Assembly: GCA_002633025.1 (NCBI GenBank)
Contig: NMRB01000120.1
Location: 69,927 to 133,926, forward strand
DNA: 64,000 nucleotides
Source: Notospermus geniculatus
Taxonomy: Eukaryota; Nemertea; Pilidiophora; Heteronemertea; Lineidae
Reading direction: 5' to 3'
Shown in pieces: positions 22,776-50,267 of the stretch (its first letter is position 1; the number at the start of each line of letters is the position of its first letter). The notes under the pieces were generated by a model, which was not told the origin of the DNA, searched no databases, and worked only from the letters and a program-made list of their open reading frames with translations. The translations under genes were made by a program, and so were the position numbers.

Positions 22776-22907
22776 AGGGAGTTTTTGCAAAGCCCCCGAA
22801 ACGCCAACGCGAACGCTAAACCCATTGTTCGGCGACACGAAGAGAGCACCGAACAAAAGGAGTAGACGTTCGCGTTGGCGTTTCGGGGGCTTTGCGAAAA
22901 CTCCCTA
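22776..22907. mobile_element. MITE-like palindrome, GCAAAGCCCCCGAAACGCC family, copy 1
   Basis: The arms begin TAGGGAGTTTTTGCAAAGCC and return as GGCTTTGCGAAAACTCCCTA, about 40 bp each. The outer arms and much of the centre match the element at 25857-25985. A right arm alone is at 58514-58548. Confidence 0.85.
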
Positions 22908-23319
22908 AAGCTAAGCGCACATGTGCGATAAAAACCCTTCCGAAATGTATACGTTTACCGGATCCGTTGCAGGATTGAAATGGGACACATTGATTGACAC
23001 TTGCCACCGCACATGGCCGTTATTATCATCCGGAACGAATTAAGTAACGCATGCGATATCGGACGATTGGAACATGTTCCATTCATCCGTCAAAAATAAC
23101 TGTTGCCGTCCGGTATTCGGAAGGAATTCCTTTATAATGACGTAATTTTGGGATATCCCTTCGATTTTTCCCAGTGAAGGAAAAACTGACATCCGTCGGT
23201 GCTGCGAATTTTAACGCACACATGTGCGCGGTGTTGCCGTGCGTTAAAGTGCATCCGTTGAACGGATCCGATAAACGTACACATTTCGCAAACGTTTTAA
23301 TCGCAAATGTGCGCTTAGC
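22908..23319. mobile_element. Inverted-repeat element, AGCTAAGCGCACATGTGCG family
   Basis: The left arm AGCTAAGCGCACATGTGCGA and its continuation to about 22967 return in reverse complement at about 23260-23320, roughly 80% identical (shared core CGGATCCGTT). It directly abuts elements on both sides. Confidence 0.7.
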
Positions 23320-23456
23320 TTAAGGCCCGTTTCCACATGAGCGTTTCACGCTGCGTGATGCGTCAAATCTTTTGTTATTTTCCGCCGCTCTGCTTCCAAA
23401 CAATGGGCGAAGCGTCAAAACGCGGCGTAAAACGCTCATGTGGAAACGGGCCTTAA
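23320..23456. mobile_element. TTAA-flanked MITE
   Basis: It starts TTAAGGCCCGTTTCCACATG and ends CATGTGGAAACGGGCCTTAA, a perfect terminal repeat of at least 20 bp with TTAA at both extremes, as in piggyBac-type insertions. The assignment to piggyBac is an inference from the TTAA only. Confidence 0.75.
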
Positions 23457-24653
23457 TAATGGGGATTCAAGCATGTCCACAACGGCGGGTCACATCCCGC
23501 TAAACCGAGGTCGGTCGAGGACATGGGAGTCTTGTACATCCTGAATGTCCCGGAGCTCAACGAGTTCTTTTTATTACCTCTCTCTTTAATTAAACCTATA
23601 AAAACTTAACTAACTGAAGAATACATCTCAAGCCAATATTGGAAAGGTCTTTTAAGAATGAATTCAACATTGTGCACGCGAATCCCTCCTGATGTTGACC
23701 TGAGATGGAGCCTGGTGATGTCTCTGTGGAAGGCACTCGAACGTGTTCAGTGAATCATAGAATGATGATTATAATTAACATTAAAATGGTAACATTGATA
23801 ATATGTAACAAACATATCCTACACCATATCTTGACAACATGAAAACATCATACCTGAATATATCGTATAAACGTACCAAATCTACGAGAGTTACCTTTAT
23901 CATAATTTTTTAAAATGATGGCGTTATCAGGATATCTATTTGTGAAATACTTCCGGTTAACACAGCCATTGCCATTTACAGGATCTGCTGTCGTTATTGC
24001 AACCTTCCTTCTTAGATGTTAAAATCTCGAACTCTGGCCATGAAAATGTTTACTAGTTACGAACGTGCCTCGTAAAAGTGCACTACACACTGATGTACAT
24101 GTATGTCTCAAGAAATACCAAGTGTGCGACATCAAGGTATCTGCGTTGCCGCAAAGACTACCCAGTGCGCGTCGCAATACCGGATAACACCGGCCACCGG
24201 GTTTTGTATTTGAAGAATTTTGACAATGCCCCTAAAATGGCCGCTGGAATGTATCGACAAATCTGTGAACTCTAAATTATTCTATGTCGGTAGTTCTACC
24301 AAGTGCTTCTTCAGATTGGGGTGCCCTAACAATCAAATTCATAATAGATCTAGATATGATATCACCCTAAAACAAGTGCTGCTTTGACGAGCTTTCCGTA
24401 TTTTTCTAATCAATCAAAGGTAACTGATATCACGCAAGCGAAAAAGTTACAGCTTTCACCTCCTTCAGTTCAACTACGAAAATTGCATACAGAGCAGCTA
24501 AGAATTTAGCGCCTCATTCCCGCGCGCAAATTGGTGAAACCTCTCACCAGAATTTGTGAGCTCGTAGGCTATTATTTAGAATCAAACAGGTATCAATTAA
24601 TCTTGCTAATATACATGTAGAGTATTGTCTACAGTACGTTCTGACCGAGGTAT
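23457..24653. other. Gene-poor spacer, nothing recognised
   Basis: About 1.2 kb without a convincing exon, RNA gene or strong repeat on either strand. Open frames are short and show no family resemblance. Confidence 0.4.
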
Positions 24654-24783
24654 AGGGAGTTTAAGAGATCAGACGCTAACGATAACATTTACGTTAACAC
24701 TATTTTTTGCACAAGAAATAAATGCACTAAGAAATAGCATTAGCGTAAACGTTGTCGTTGCGTGTGATCTCTTAAACTCTGTA
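24654..24783. mobile_element. MITE-like palindrome, GGGAGTTTAAGAGATC type
   Basis: The left arm AGGGAGTTTAAGAGATCAGA returns as TGTGATCTCTTAAACTCTGT; imperfect arms of about 45 bp surround a short AT-rich centre. The outer design (GGGAG, then AA-ATC) is like the elements at 52664 and 55135-55439. Confidence 0.7.
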
Positions 24784-25856
24784 TTAAGATGTGTTGGCCT
24801 TTCCATAGGCCCTATATCGTTTTCGGTGCGGTACTTAGCCGCTGTGCCTGTTCCGCTGTCCACTCTGACGTCACTTCCCCGCTGAAACCACCGTTTGCTG
24901 GTCCACTTACCCTGCGAACCTTTCAAAAGCGAGTGGTGACTGATATGCAGTCGCCGACTAGGCAGAGGCGAGAGCCAACAAAATTGACGCAGCAATACTC
25001 CAAAATCTGTTTCCATGACACCATAGATACAGGTAACACATTGAACAGTGACCAGACAGAATCGGCTGAAATCGGCAATAATAAGCCTAGATAGTATGTA
25101 CAGGACTACCCACACGCGTACCCGAACTTCGAACCAATCGGTACAGTGTATAATGACTAACATGCATACATGTACAGTACATTATAAAAAACACCTTCTT
25201 TAACTTTAAAATAATTTTTTAAGCGACAGGTGAAGAGCGGAGGAAGAGTTCCACATAAGTTGATGGAACTTTAGTTCGGTTCCGGCAAACGCCTACAAAA
25301 AGCCTTGTATTCAAGAGTCACGGGATCGAATGAGCTTAGTCCATTGTTCTCTTCTGGTTAACGTGAACCTCCATGTAGATGTGCTTCAAAATATACCCAT
25401 AATAATGTTTGTGAAATTGACAAGAAAGTGAAAATTGACAAGTTAATTTGCATATTTGACCCCTCAATTAATTGGACAAGAAGTCAGGTGGCGGAAAGGG
25501 GTTTGAAGTATACATGTATAACTTTATGCATCCGAAGTAGACTAATTGTATACACAACAAATTTTACATTCATCACTGCCTCGTGCAGTGTCTACTACTA
25601 AACTGCGCAACCTCTACGCCTCATTTGCTACAAGAACGTTTGCAATATCGATAAACTAGGCCCAGTGTCGGTGAAACTCTGTACACAAATATTTGGTATT
25701 GCTCAGTGGAATATGTTATTTACAGAAGCGGTTCGCACAGAGAAGATGCCACAGACTCTCAAGCTGTTCGTATTTATTCTCTCTATAATCTGTCGGTAGA
25801 CCCAGACTACGACTCTTCGTCGCCGATCCTCTCCTTTCGCGGCACTCCCGTCACAA
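24784..25856. other. Gene-poor spacer
   Basis: No exon of a known family, no RNA gene and no strong repeat is seen. Open frames on both strands near 24.8-25.1 kb overlap each other and lack codon-like structure. Confidence 0.35.
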
Positions 25857-25985
25857 TAGCGAGTTTTCGCAAAGCCCCCGAAACGCCAACGCGAACGCCA
25901 AACCCATTGTTCGATGCCACGAAGAGACCAGCGAACAAAAGGATAGACGTTCGCGTTGGCGTTTCGGGGGCTTTGCGAAAACTCT
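25857..25985. mobile_element. MITE-like palindrome, GCAAAGCCCCCGAAACGCC family, copy 2
   Basis: Closely related to 22776-22907, sharing AAAGCCCCCGAAACGCCAAC and its reverse complement. Arms are about 40 bp. It lies 0.46 kb beyond the SLC6 stop codon. Confidence 0.85.
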
Positions 25986-26446
25986 ATATTAGCGTATAGC
26001 GAAGTCGTAGCAATGTGGAAGCTGCCGAAGTCACTGACTGAGGTAGCTGCATGCGTCCTGGCTGCATCTATCTTGAAAAGTGAGTGTGATGTAGAGAAGA
26101 TTGTGCGATCACCATTTAAGTTTCCGCTGAGAGAAGGGTATCAAGCCCTTTTTGTACGATGCTTACGTTACGACGCATTTCGCATGAGATCTGCTCAGGA
26201 ACCTCACACTGAATCAAAACGTCCACCGGCTGTTGCAATCGATTCGCCTCATCGAGCGAATAATCCTTTGTAATCATCGTTTACTGGGGAATACGGGTGA
26301 CGACAAGAACAACAATGGTTCCCGACATGAATACCCGCAATGATATAACTCTTATTGACCTCAGCTCGACGAAAAAACAATACTGTGTACACTTATTACA
26401 TTTCGAATCCTCTTTACGTTGACTTTACACCCTTCCAAAATCAGAC

Positions 26447-41613
<15,167 letters not shown>

Positions 41614-44600
41614 GACACAAAGGAAGTGACGGAATCACTATACGAAGAGAGAAGGACTGCCAGACAAGAGCAACGACCTCAGCTACCACGGAACAACTGA
41701 GCGTTTACATCCATGAGTAGCGAAAACAAATTTCAAAACGGGAATTAAGCGCACACAAAGTTAAGGTATCCAAACACAACACTCTCTCAAGTTACGTAAA
41801 TGTTTCCCTTGCAACCCCTGTCTCCCGGAGTCATGTATGTTAATCAAGCCTGTGTACATACACAAACGCTGGGGCCCATTTCCGAAATTATGCGACCATT
41901 TCCGACTTGGACTTGGACTCGGTTGAGTCAATCCGTTCTAGCTTTGGAGCCGAGTCATTAATGCTGATTGCCTCTTCAATAGAAAGCAAACATAGCTGTA
42001 ATTAACTCGCGATAACCATCATAAAGACCATGAGAATGAAGCTATGGGGGTTTGCGATAGGTAGATGGTAAAAGTGGCTGGCGGACACTGCCCAGTTGGT
42101 GTCTCGGTGAATGCCGTACTCTCGTCTCAGCAGACTCTTTCATATCTGATCGTTTGTTAGGAAAAGTGCATTGCCGACAACGAGAGAGAAGCAACCAGCC
42201 CGAAGGGAAGTCGAAGAGGACTGTAGCTAATGAATATTTTTTTACTGGGAAGGCAGCAACTTGGTGAGATTACGAAAGAGAAAATAATGTCCTTCTCATG
42301 CAAGAACTCTCATTCACCGTTATTTTTTCGTGGATCGGTTGTTGGAAAAGTTACTGCTTTGTCAGCATCGCAGAAAAAGTTATTTTGCTTTAGTTTGCTG
42401 GTTATAATGTTTTGGATGTGAAACGCCGTTGATCACCGTCTGCACATAGCAAATGTACTGGTGGTGCTTTATTACATGCAACACACCGACGATGCTCATA
42501 TCTGTCTTTAAACCAGTGGAATGCAGCAGTAAAATATATTGCATGGGCATACGTAATTTGTCAAGGTATTAGCAATTATTTTGAGACTGATTAGCCTTTG
42601 CAGAACTACTGAAAATCATCACTGAATTGCCAAGTCGTGTAGTACACAGAATCAGTGTGTCTGCTCCCGGGCCGGTAACCACGGACCGTGTCAATTTTTC
42701 TAACTGGCGGATTACGAAACCAAGTTGGGAAAGGGATTAGTCTGGAGTGCATGTGAATATCACGAGACAACGTCAAAGTTACTTCGTCGCAACCTCATGT
42801 AAAAGGGATCTCTGTTGAAAAAATGCCTCACCCTTTTGTTCGTATAAAACGACTGAGTTTTTTGTCCCCAAGTCCATTATATTTCGGGACAGAAGTTTTA
42901 CGATCGACCTGACAGTTCCTGTAATGACAAACAGCTTCCGGTCGTAGGCCCTTCCTTCAATAGCCTCTAGTGCGAGGCCAAAATTCCACATCAGATGACG
43001 TTAAAGTATTTGAATGGTATACTTGTACTAGTATAAGTAAATGCGTTACTCTGACAGTGCTGCCACCTGTAAATTACAGTGCCATACAAGGGACTTTACA
43101 GTATCAGTTCACTCCAGCACATTTATGTTAAGTATCAGAATATTAAAAGCGATATAGAGTGGTGCCTTTTTCAACTAGTCTACCTCCTGTGGCCTCTTCT
43201 GGCCACGCCATCAACCATCCCAGCAAACAGGCCGATGGGAAAATCAATCAACTAGAACGGAATCAAACGTGCGCAAGATCAACATATGTCTTACAATTCG
43301 TCACAGTAATCTTTTCATCAGAATTCACTGCCATTTCCGCCCGCCATTAGAGGGGGACGCGGTTGCTAGGAGCCAGTCGCCCACTTTTGTTCTCTGTAAA
43401 TGGGAAGGTGCTGCACTGTGAAAGCGGCTTGGTTTGCAGATTGGGCGCCCGACAGCGAGTTCATTGGGAGCAAAGATCAGATCAGATGAACCAACAGTCA
43501 CACCAACAGTGGGCCTATTATGAACAAATTCATGAATGGAAGGGTGAAATGTATCCTTGAGGACAAAATGGGTGAGGTCATTTTAGAAAAGCAACTACCA
43601 CAAAGGTTGTATTATCTACTATACATTAACATCGTTGATTTTTTTTAACCAGAAGACAAAAAGCTTTGATTCTGAAGGCCCTGGACCATCATATGGAAGG
43701 AACACACGGTCCCCAACACGTGGTAATGAAACCCAAGGGAAGACCATACGTCCAATATTCCATCACCAATTATCTTGCGTTTATGTGTAGCTTTCACACC
43801 CGATCACTCCAAAGATGCTTCATCAAGCCAAATCTCTTGCCATTTAGGTACCAGGCCATGAATGTGAACAGCGTTAAGTGGATACGATGAGCAGTCTATT
43901 AATTAATGATCCCTGAAACCTTATTTGTCTTAGCGAAGATGTACCGTATGGTGTATTCCCAATTTGTGTGTACGTTATGGTGATATTCGAGCGTTATCGT
44001 CCCTCAGGTCCACCCTAAAGCAACTCCTCATGCCTGATGCAATGGTAATGGAGCGGATGGTGCCTGAACAGGGTGACTGGATGGGGAATCTTGCTGAAGA
44101 AAACTGATACCAAGATTTCCAGAGGAATAAATCATTGAGAAAACGACACAGACCGGCAGAGAAACAGAAATTAGAAATATAAGAAAGGAAAGATCATGAG
44201 GTACATGTACTTAGTCGTGTTGGGGAGTCCGTGAGCCACGAACACGTGAAATCGTACCTTTTTTTAGACTACTATACTTCCAGACACCGTGAGTAAGTGT
44301 TCTGTCATTTGGTCTTGTACGGCATCACAGTAAACTTAGTCCAAGCAGCTGTCACCTGTGGACAACATCGGTCAAACAACAGCCCTGAAAGGGAAAAACA
44401 AGCATTACTTAATAATGATTCGGCAAACGCACATTAAAATTGGGTTCTTCATGCAATATTGAGTAAACAATGGAATAAAATTTCAATACGTTTTATTCCA
44501 AAAAAACTCCATTAATTTTTTGATAACATATCGTAATGTTTAAAGCAATACATGCACCTGATTTGAAGTGTCAATTCTTCAATTCAATAATTCTCATGAT

Positions 44601-46508
44601 ATATTTTTTAAATGTACTTCTTATTCCCTACAACGGTGTTTGCTTTTTGTCAAACTTTTTCGGATTTCTCATTTCTCTTGTAGATTTGAGGAAGTTGGAG
44701 GCAAGAGCATCAATCTGGATGCAGAGAAAGACATAATTATACAGCGGTTCTTTACAGTACAGCGCCAAGTGTTCATTGACTTGGGTTCTAATATCCGATT
44801 CATGATGAAACCTGCAGCCGTGCTGGATTGAAAACCAAGAGTAGCTGACAGGAGGAAAAGGTATTAGCTAAGTAAACTCTCAGCCAAGAAGGAGGGGTGA
44901 TTGGGTCAACACTCGAACCGTGATCGAATCTGCGTTCACAGCTTGAAATACAGTGTCTAACTTTTCAAGTGGAGGTTGGAACATGGCACAGGGCATTCAT
45001 CATGTGGTTAGAATCGTGGACATTTCAGGTTATTGCTGTGTGTTGCAGCATTAACACTTTAAAGAATTATGCTAAAACTCACTTTCATGTGAGTCTTCGG
45101 CGATGTTAGAGAGTAAACAATAACGTTAACAGTGATTATTAAACTGTGGGGACCTTTGCAAACACGTCGTCTATATTCTTGAAACCCGTCGTTCTGCCCA
45201 AAAAGTGCTCGTTGACTGATGTTTTGAGATGTGGTGAAACGTGATGAACTTATGTGGTGAAACGTGATGAAGTTTGTCAAGTACAACGAAACGGTGGGTA
45301 GAATTTCATTTTTAGAGACGTCGAAAAACGATCGAAATGACTTTGAGTTGTTAGCCTTTGCATCAATTATACGTAAGGCATATACATAGTGTGTACGTAC
45401 TGCACATCAAATCATGTACATTTACATTTAGTACGTGTATCTTCCGTGTGTGCCAGTCAGATCAACTTATTCGCAAATCCATTTCCAGAGTCACAAGCAA
45501 GCATCATTTCGTCACGAATTTCCATACAGAAATGAGCTTTATGCACTTGTCAACAGAGCCATACTTTACCAGAGGGCTGTTCAACCTGATGATAACCCAC
45601 CTTTGGAGAGTGCTTTAGGACATCCCTAATAACCCCCACTAATCAATTATACATTCATATATGTGCAAGACGGTGTTCCTGTTGCTTGAACTAGATTCTA
45701 ATTCAAATTGGCAACCAATGAGGTGGTGATTTATCGCAGTGAGAGTAAGACCAAAGCCATGGACACTTACGAATGACGTAACACATTTTCAAGTATAACG
45801 TGGAAGAATGTGACAACGTTTCAGCATTAGAAAATCAAGCATGAATGAGTTAATATTCTATATCATTACGTTCCAATACAGTTAAATAATTGCCTTTGAC
45901 TTCCATCGCATGCCGTTCTGTCATTCCTCCAAGAAAATCACAGCGAACAATTCTCGGATGTAAATGAACCACGGCATATACCGCCCCAGTGCTTGTCTCA
46001 CTGACCAGTGTGAATACCTAACTCATTCTATGCCGATATTATGAATTAATGTTATTGTAACTTATCAGTGTCCACATTAATGCTCGTCAGAGTACGGACC
46101 AATCTTGGTTTGACGAAGCTTCGTCGACAGCACTGATGCTCTATTGCTTTTCATTGTGGAAAACCACGTGGCGGTCCAGTGGGCAGGGCTGCCAACTCAT
46201 AAGTCAAATTTGACAAGAAACGCTAATGCACTCATTGTATTTGCCTCAGCATGATTACGGAGGGACAGCAAAACAGACATTTTCACTTTGGCTGCAATAA
46301 AATAGCTTTCATAACGATCGGCAACCGTGAAAAGTTGATATGTTTTCAAGCTTTGTACACGATATGCATGTTGCTTTGCCATAGAATGTAATGGTTCGAA
46401 AGGTATCGTTGAAATTCTGATGGTGCTGTGCAGGATGAAACGGACGAAGAGGAACTGCACTTGCCTAGCTAACAGTTCTTTCGCAATAAAAAATGTTCTT
46501 TTACAATA
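41614..46508. other. SLC6 5' region and intergenic sequence, no gene recognised
   Basis: The SLC6 5' UTR and promoter should lie just right of 41613. The remainder up to the gap has only scattered short open frames without conserved features. No RNA gene was found. Confidence 0.4.
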
Positions 46509-46939
46509 NNNNNNNNNNNNNNNNNNNNNNNNNNNNNNNNNNNNNNNNNNNNNNNNNNNNNNNNNNNNNNNNNNNNNNNNNNNNNNNNNNNNNNNNNNNN
46601 NNNNNNNNNNNNNNNNNNNNNNNNNNNNNNNNNNNNNNNNNNNNNNNNNNNNNNNNNNNNNNNNNNNNNNNNNNNNNNNNNNNNNNNNNNNNNNNNNNNN
46701 NNNNNNNNNNNNNNNNNNNNNNNNNNNNNNNNNNNNNNNNNNNNNNNNNNNNNNNNNNNNNNNNNNNNNNNNNNNNNNNNNNNNNNNNNNNNNNNNNNNN
46801 NNNNNNNNNNNNNNNNNNNNNNNNNNNNNNNNNNNNNNNNNNNNNNNNNNNNNNNNNNNNNNNNNNNNNNNNNNNNNNNNNNNNNNNNNNNNNNNNNNNN
46901 NNNNNNNNNNNNNNNNNNNNNNNNNNNNNNNNNNNNNNN
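46509..46939. other. Assembly gap (N run)
   Basis: A continuous run of N. The right edge is inside a minus-strand copy of the GGAC-GAC repeat, so the gap was probably caused by repeats. Confidence 0.98.
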
Positions 46940-47059
46940 TTGAAGTCCTGCAACTTGGGAATGACCTGACCCAGATTGCTCATAACTGACATGTACCGGT
47001 ACCTCTCTCTGTTATGTCCAAACGAGTGAGCACATGGTCCATGGACCATTTTTGGTGTT
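46940..47059 (-). mobile_element. GGAC-GAC dispersed repeat, 5' portion, reverse orientation
   Basis: Read on the minus strand it starts TGGTCCATGGACCATGTGCT and continues TCAGTTATGAGCAATCTGGG as at 9770-9855. Its 3' part is lost in the adjacent gap. Confidence 0.8.
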
Positions 47060-47180
47060 ACTGATATGAATGAATAGGGATCTAAAGCCCTACATAGCCA
47101 ATAAACATGTATTCTCAATAAACTTACATGTACATGTAGCTGAGCATGTGTGCTTATTTACATTATATGTACTAGTATAC

Positions 47181-47340
47181 TGGGCTGGGTTGCACAAAAC
47201 TCATGTTAGCGCTAACATGATGTTAGCGCTAACATCATGTTAAATGACGTAAAATGACAATGGATTTTGACGTCATCTAACATAAATGTTAGCGCTAACA
47301 CCATGTTAGCGCTAACATGAGTTTTGTGCAACCGGCCCCA
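47181..47340. mobile_element. Inverted-repeat element with repeated TGTTAGCGCTAACA
   Basis: The terminal arm GGGTTGCACAAAACTCATGT returns as ACATGAGTTTTGTGCAACC. Four copies of the self-complementary TGTTAGCGCTAACA lie inside, two per arm. It is MITE-like and non-coding. Confidence 0.85.
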
Positions 47341-47778
47341 GGACTTTCGCCCAGGCAGATTTTATACGAAGTGTACGGAATATAGATATTTAGTAATAAA
47401 ACAATGAATGCGGATGGTGTTAAATACATTGTATGTTTTTTTCTCACTTAATAAATGCCTTGGTGTATCAATTCCGAACATCCCATCTTTCCTTCTTGCT
47501 GGCCCATTTCTGAAGACCGTGATCAATGTGCGATGCTCATCTATGCTCTTTTGATAGATACACTTCCAGCAGAACTTACCATTTGTTTGGCAGTGCTTGT
47601 ACAGGCCAATCAATGCTTCCATATTATGTAAGGTTTTTGCCACATCGCTGGGCAAAATTGTCTTCGCTTCACTTGCAGTGTGCACGCAGCCTTACTCTAT
47701 TCAAAGAGAATCAGTTCCTCGACATTTTTACCAAAAAGTTTCAAATTGGTGGACAAGTTGGATGATCAATTCACACGA

Positions 47779-48290
47779 GGAGCCCAGATAGCCTAGTGGT
47801 TATAATATCACATCCGCTTACCAAGCGGCAGGTCCCGGTGTAGTGTAAATGAATGTACCACCTATAAACCAGTGCCCGGGTTACAAAAGGTTCTATTGTA
47901 TCCTGAATGTTGGTTATCTCCTTGTGCGGCTGATTTATCATGCCGGGCTCCCGTCGGTTTGCGTCAGTCGCACAGCTGACTTCCCACAAGTGGGTCAGAG
48001 TTGGCGAGGAGCCCAAACACCAGGGTGCCCTGGATGCTGATTTATGGGAGCAGTGAATTACGTTACATCGGGTTTGTAGGGCCTATCTAGCCCAGGCCAT
48101 ATGGGATTTCATTCCCAGCTCCTCACGTCTGTTGCTTGGGACAGCTGTGGCGCCTTGTACCTTGCGTCTTGGCAAGGGCAAGTGAAAGACCCCATCCAGT
48201 TAGGAAAATGAGTAGCTTGTGATGATGGCCTCCATACTTACCAGGGCCAGTAATGCTATAGCGTCGGCCCGGACAGAAAAATAAAATGCA
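47779..48290 (+). mobile_element. tRNA-derived SINE candidate
   Basis: The 5' part resembles a tRNA: an A box (TAGCCTAGTGG) at about 47790 and an anticodon-like stem-loop CCGC-TTACCAA-GCGG. The B box is degenerate (GGTCCCGGTG). About 430 bp of unrelated body ends in AAAAATAAAATG. The acceptor stem is not intact, so this is not a working tRNA. Confidence 0.5.
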
Positions 48291-48705
48291 TATACCAATT
48301 CACATAAGGGGTCAAGAAAGGGGCTAAAGCACAATACAAGGAGCAGTAGTTTATTTAATGTTCAAGATCAGGTCAACAGAGTAGAACAATAGGTTCTCTC
48401 CATCCTCCCATAGCAGGGCTTTGGTTTCCTCCGGTTGGTAACGTGCTTAGCACTTTGAAAATACTGTAAAATTCAATACAGTGCGGCTTTAAGTTATAGA
48501 GTGGAAGGGATTACTAGCGGCGAGCTGCACACATGGACGGACGGGCAGTATTTTACCCTCCGTGGGCGCCTGCGGACAATATTAAGCAGACCATGTCAAC
48601 ATTCGGTAACTTTCTCTTGTACCAGTAATTTAAATATCTTCGATATCAGATAGTATTGGCAAATGAACATAAGGCACTAAAGCAAAGAAATTCAAAATCG
48701 TAAAT

Positions 48706-49103
48706 TTTATTGACCTTACTAAAAAATGACCAACAGGTATTGGTGCAGTATATACCATACATAAGAAAATCCGAAATTCATGCAGTCATAATTCTTCCAT
48801 CACACCCCCCTCTCAGAATTGATCACATGTACTTTTCGCGACACAATTTACATGTAGAATGCATGCATGTTTTTAAGTAAGAATGTAAGCTGAACTTCTG
48901 AGGCATGACAGGCTTACACCTAGGAATTTTGACATGTTCATTGTAGGATGCTTGCGTTCTACTTGGAATTCTGCTTCTAGCTTGAATGTTGAAATCATCT
49001 CCAATAGCTACATGTAATTTGTGGAACATTTTGAAGTAAAGGACTAAATTCAGTGATGGATGGCAGTGTCTATTTTCCACAACATAACAACAGCTTGCTT
49101 CCC
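48706..49103 (-). other. Probable 3' UTR of the death-domain gene
   Basis: Minus-strand sequence after the stop at 49104; AATAAA on the minus strand (plus TTTATT) lies at 48706-48711. Confidence 0.45.
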
Positions 49104-50267
49104 TCAGCTGTTTTTCTCCGAACCAAACACGCTGTTCCCAATTGCAGATAACCCAATCTCTTTCAGGGATTGGTAAATTTGTGTACATGTGGCAGCTTCC
49201 CCTGCAGTAACCTGAAAAATAGATGCAAATTATTACATACCACCAGAAATACATGATATGATAGATCAGGGCCGACCGCACAGAAAGTCCGATAGTGCTA
49301 CTGGCGCCTGTCGGCAGTTACCGGTACTGTTCATTCCACATCCGAGTGGCGCGAGGTTTTCAGCCAATATCTCCGCAACCGCTGGGTCAAATTTGACATG
49401 TACCATACATCGACTTGTCTTACTCTTTCTTGTTGGTACCTTTCTGCTATCTTCATTTTTCGCCTAAGGCCGACATAACGGATCCCTTTCTCAAAACCCA
49501 TTTCATTTCGCCATGGTGTTCAGTGCAGTTTACACGTGTGTGATGCATTGCATCATTTCAAAATGGCCGCCATTTGGGCCGTGAACCCGAACTGCTGTTG
49601 GTGAAAGAACTATTTATGTCACGTTTTTAGGGAAAAACAGTAATGATGCCTGTAGTGGCAAAAAATACAAATCGATTGATGTATGGTATGTCAAATTTGA
49701 CCCGCACATTGTGGAGCTACCGTTGATAAACCTCGCGCCACTCGGAAGTGGAATGGTAAGCGTAAGTTACGTGTAACTTACGCGTAACTCACGGCTTTGG
49801 TTTCACGTAACTCACCGCGTAACTTGCCAAAATTCGCGTAACTCACCTCGTAAATCACTGCGTAGCTAGCGAAATTTGCGTAACTCACCTCGTAAGTTAC
49901 GCGTAACATAGTTCGTGAGTTGTTGCGTAAGTTACGAGTGACTTACGCGAATTTAGGGATGTCAATTGTGACCTGTACTGTAGGCTCTAATATTGGGTTA
50001 ACATGAAATCTTGAGTCATTTGAGTTGCCCCTCTGTCCCATGAAGAAAGGGTACATTACAAAACACGCACAGCCGAGACATTTACCTGCCAAGACAGTAA
50101 CATCCTCTCAGCCCGGGCTTTCTCCTCCTCTTCCTCAGTTTCAAATGCTTCAATGTCTTCCTCGGAGAAGTTTAACTCGGTGGCTAAGCTCCTCCAGTTC
50201 TCCGTTAACTCCGCAGCCAACATCTGAATCTGGTCGTTGGATATAAGATCCAGGTTTTCTTCCCGTC
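49104..50267 (-). CDS. Death-domain protein, last two coding exons (5' part not found)
   Basis: Exons 50267-50086 (182 nt) and 49211-49104 (108 nt, stop TGA) join in phase. They encode a death fold: REENLDLISNDQIQMLAAEL, then the signature ENWRSLATELNFSEEDIEAF, an acidic stretch (ETEEEEEKARAERMLLSWQ), then TAGEAATCTQIYQSLKEIGL and a short tail. The W-x-x-L-A core and the final LLSWQ plus AT-x-x-IYQSL helix are typical of death domains, which mediate homotypic contacts in apoptosis and innate signalling. The upstream exon must end in phase 1; I could not place it between 50268 and about 52.6 kb. Whether other domains precede the death domain is unknown. Confidence 0.75.
49757..49957. repeat. 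Cluster of GCGTAACT/AGTTACGC motifs
   Basis: About a dozen variants of CGTAAGTTACG, GCGTAACTCAC and their complements fill 200 bp. They lie in the intron of the death-domain gene. Several are self-complementary. Confidence 0.8.

Noticed and set aside
26013-26273. Plus-strand open frame beginning MWKLPKSLTEVAACVL next to a MITE
   Set aside because: It looks fairly protein-like but matches no family I know, has no splice or polyadenylation support, and begins just after a repeat arm.
47779-47850. Functional tRNA gene
   Set aside because: The acceptor stem does not pair and the B box is degenerate; better read as a SINE head.
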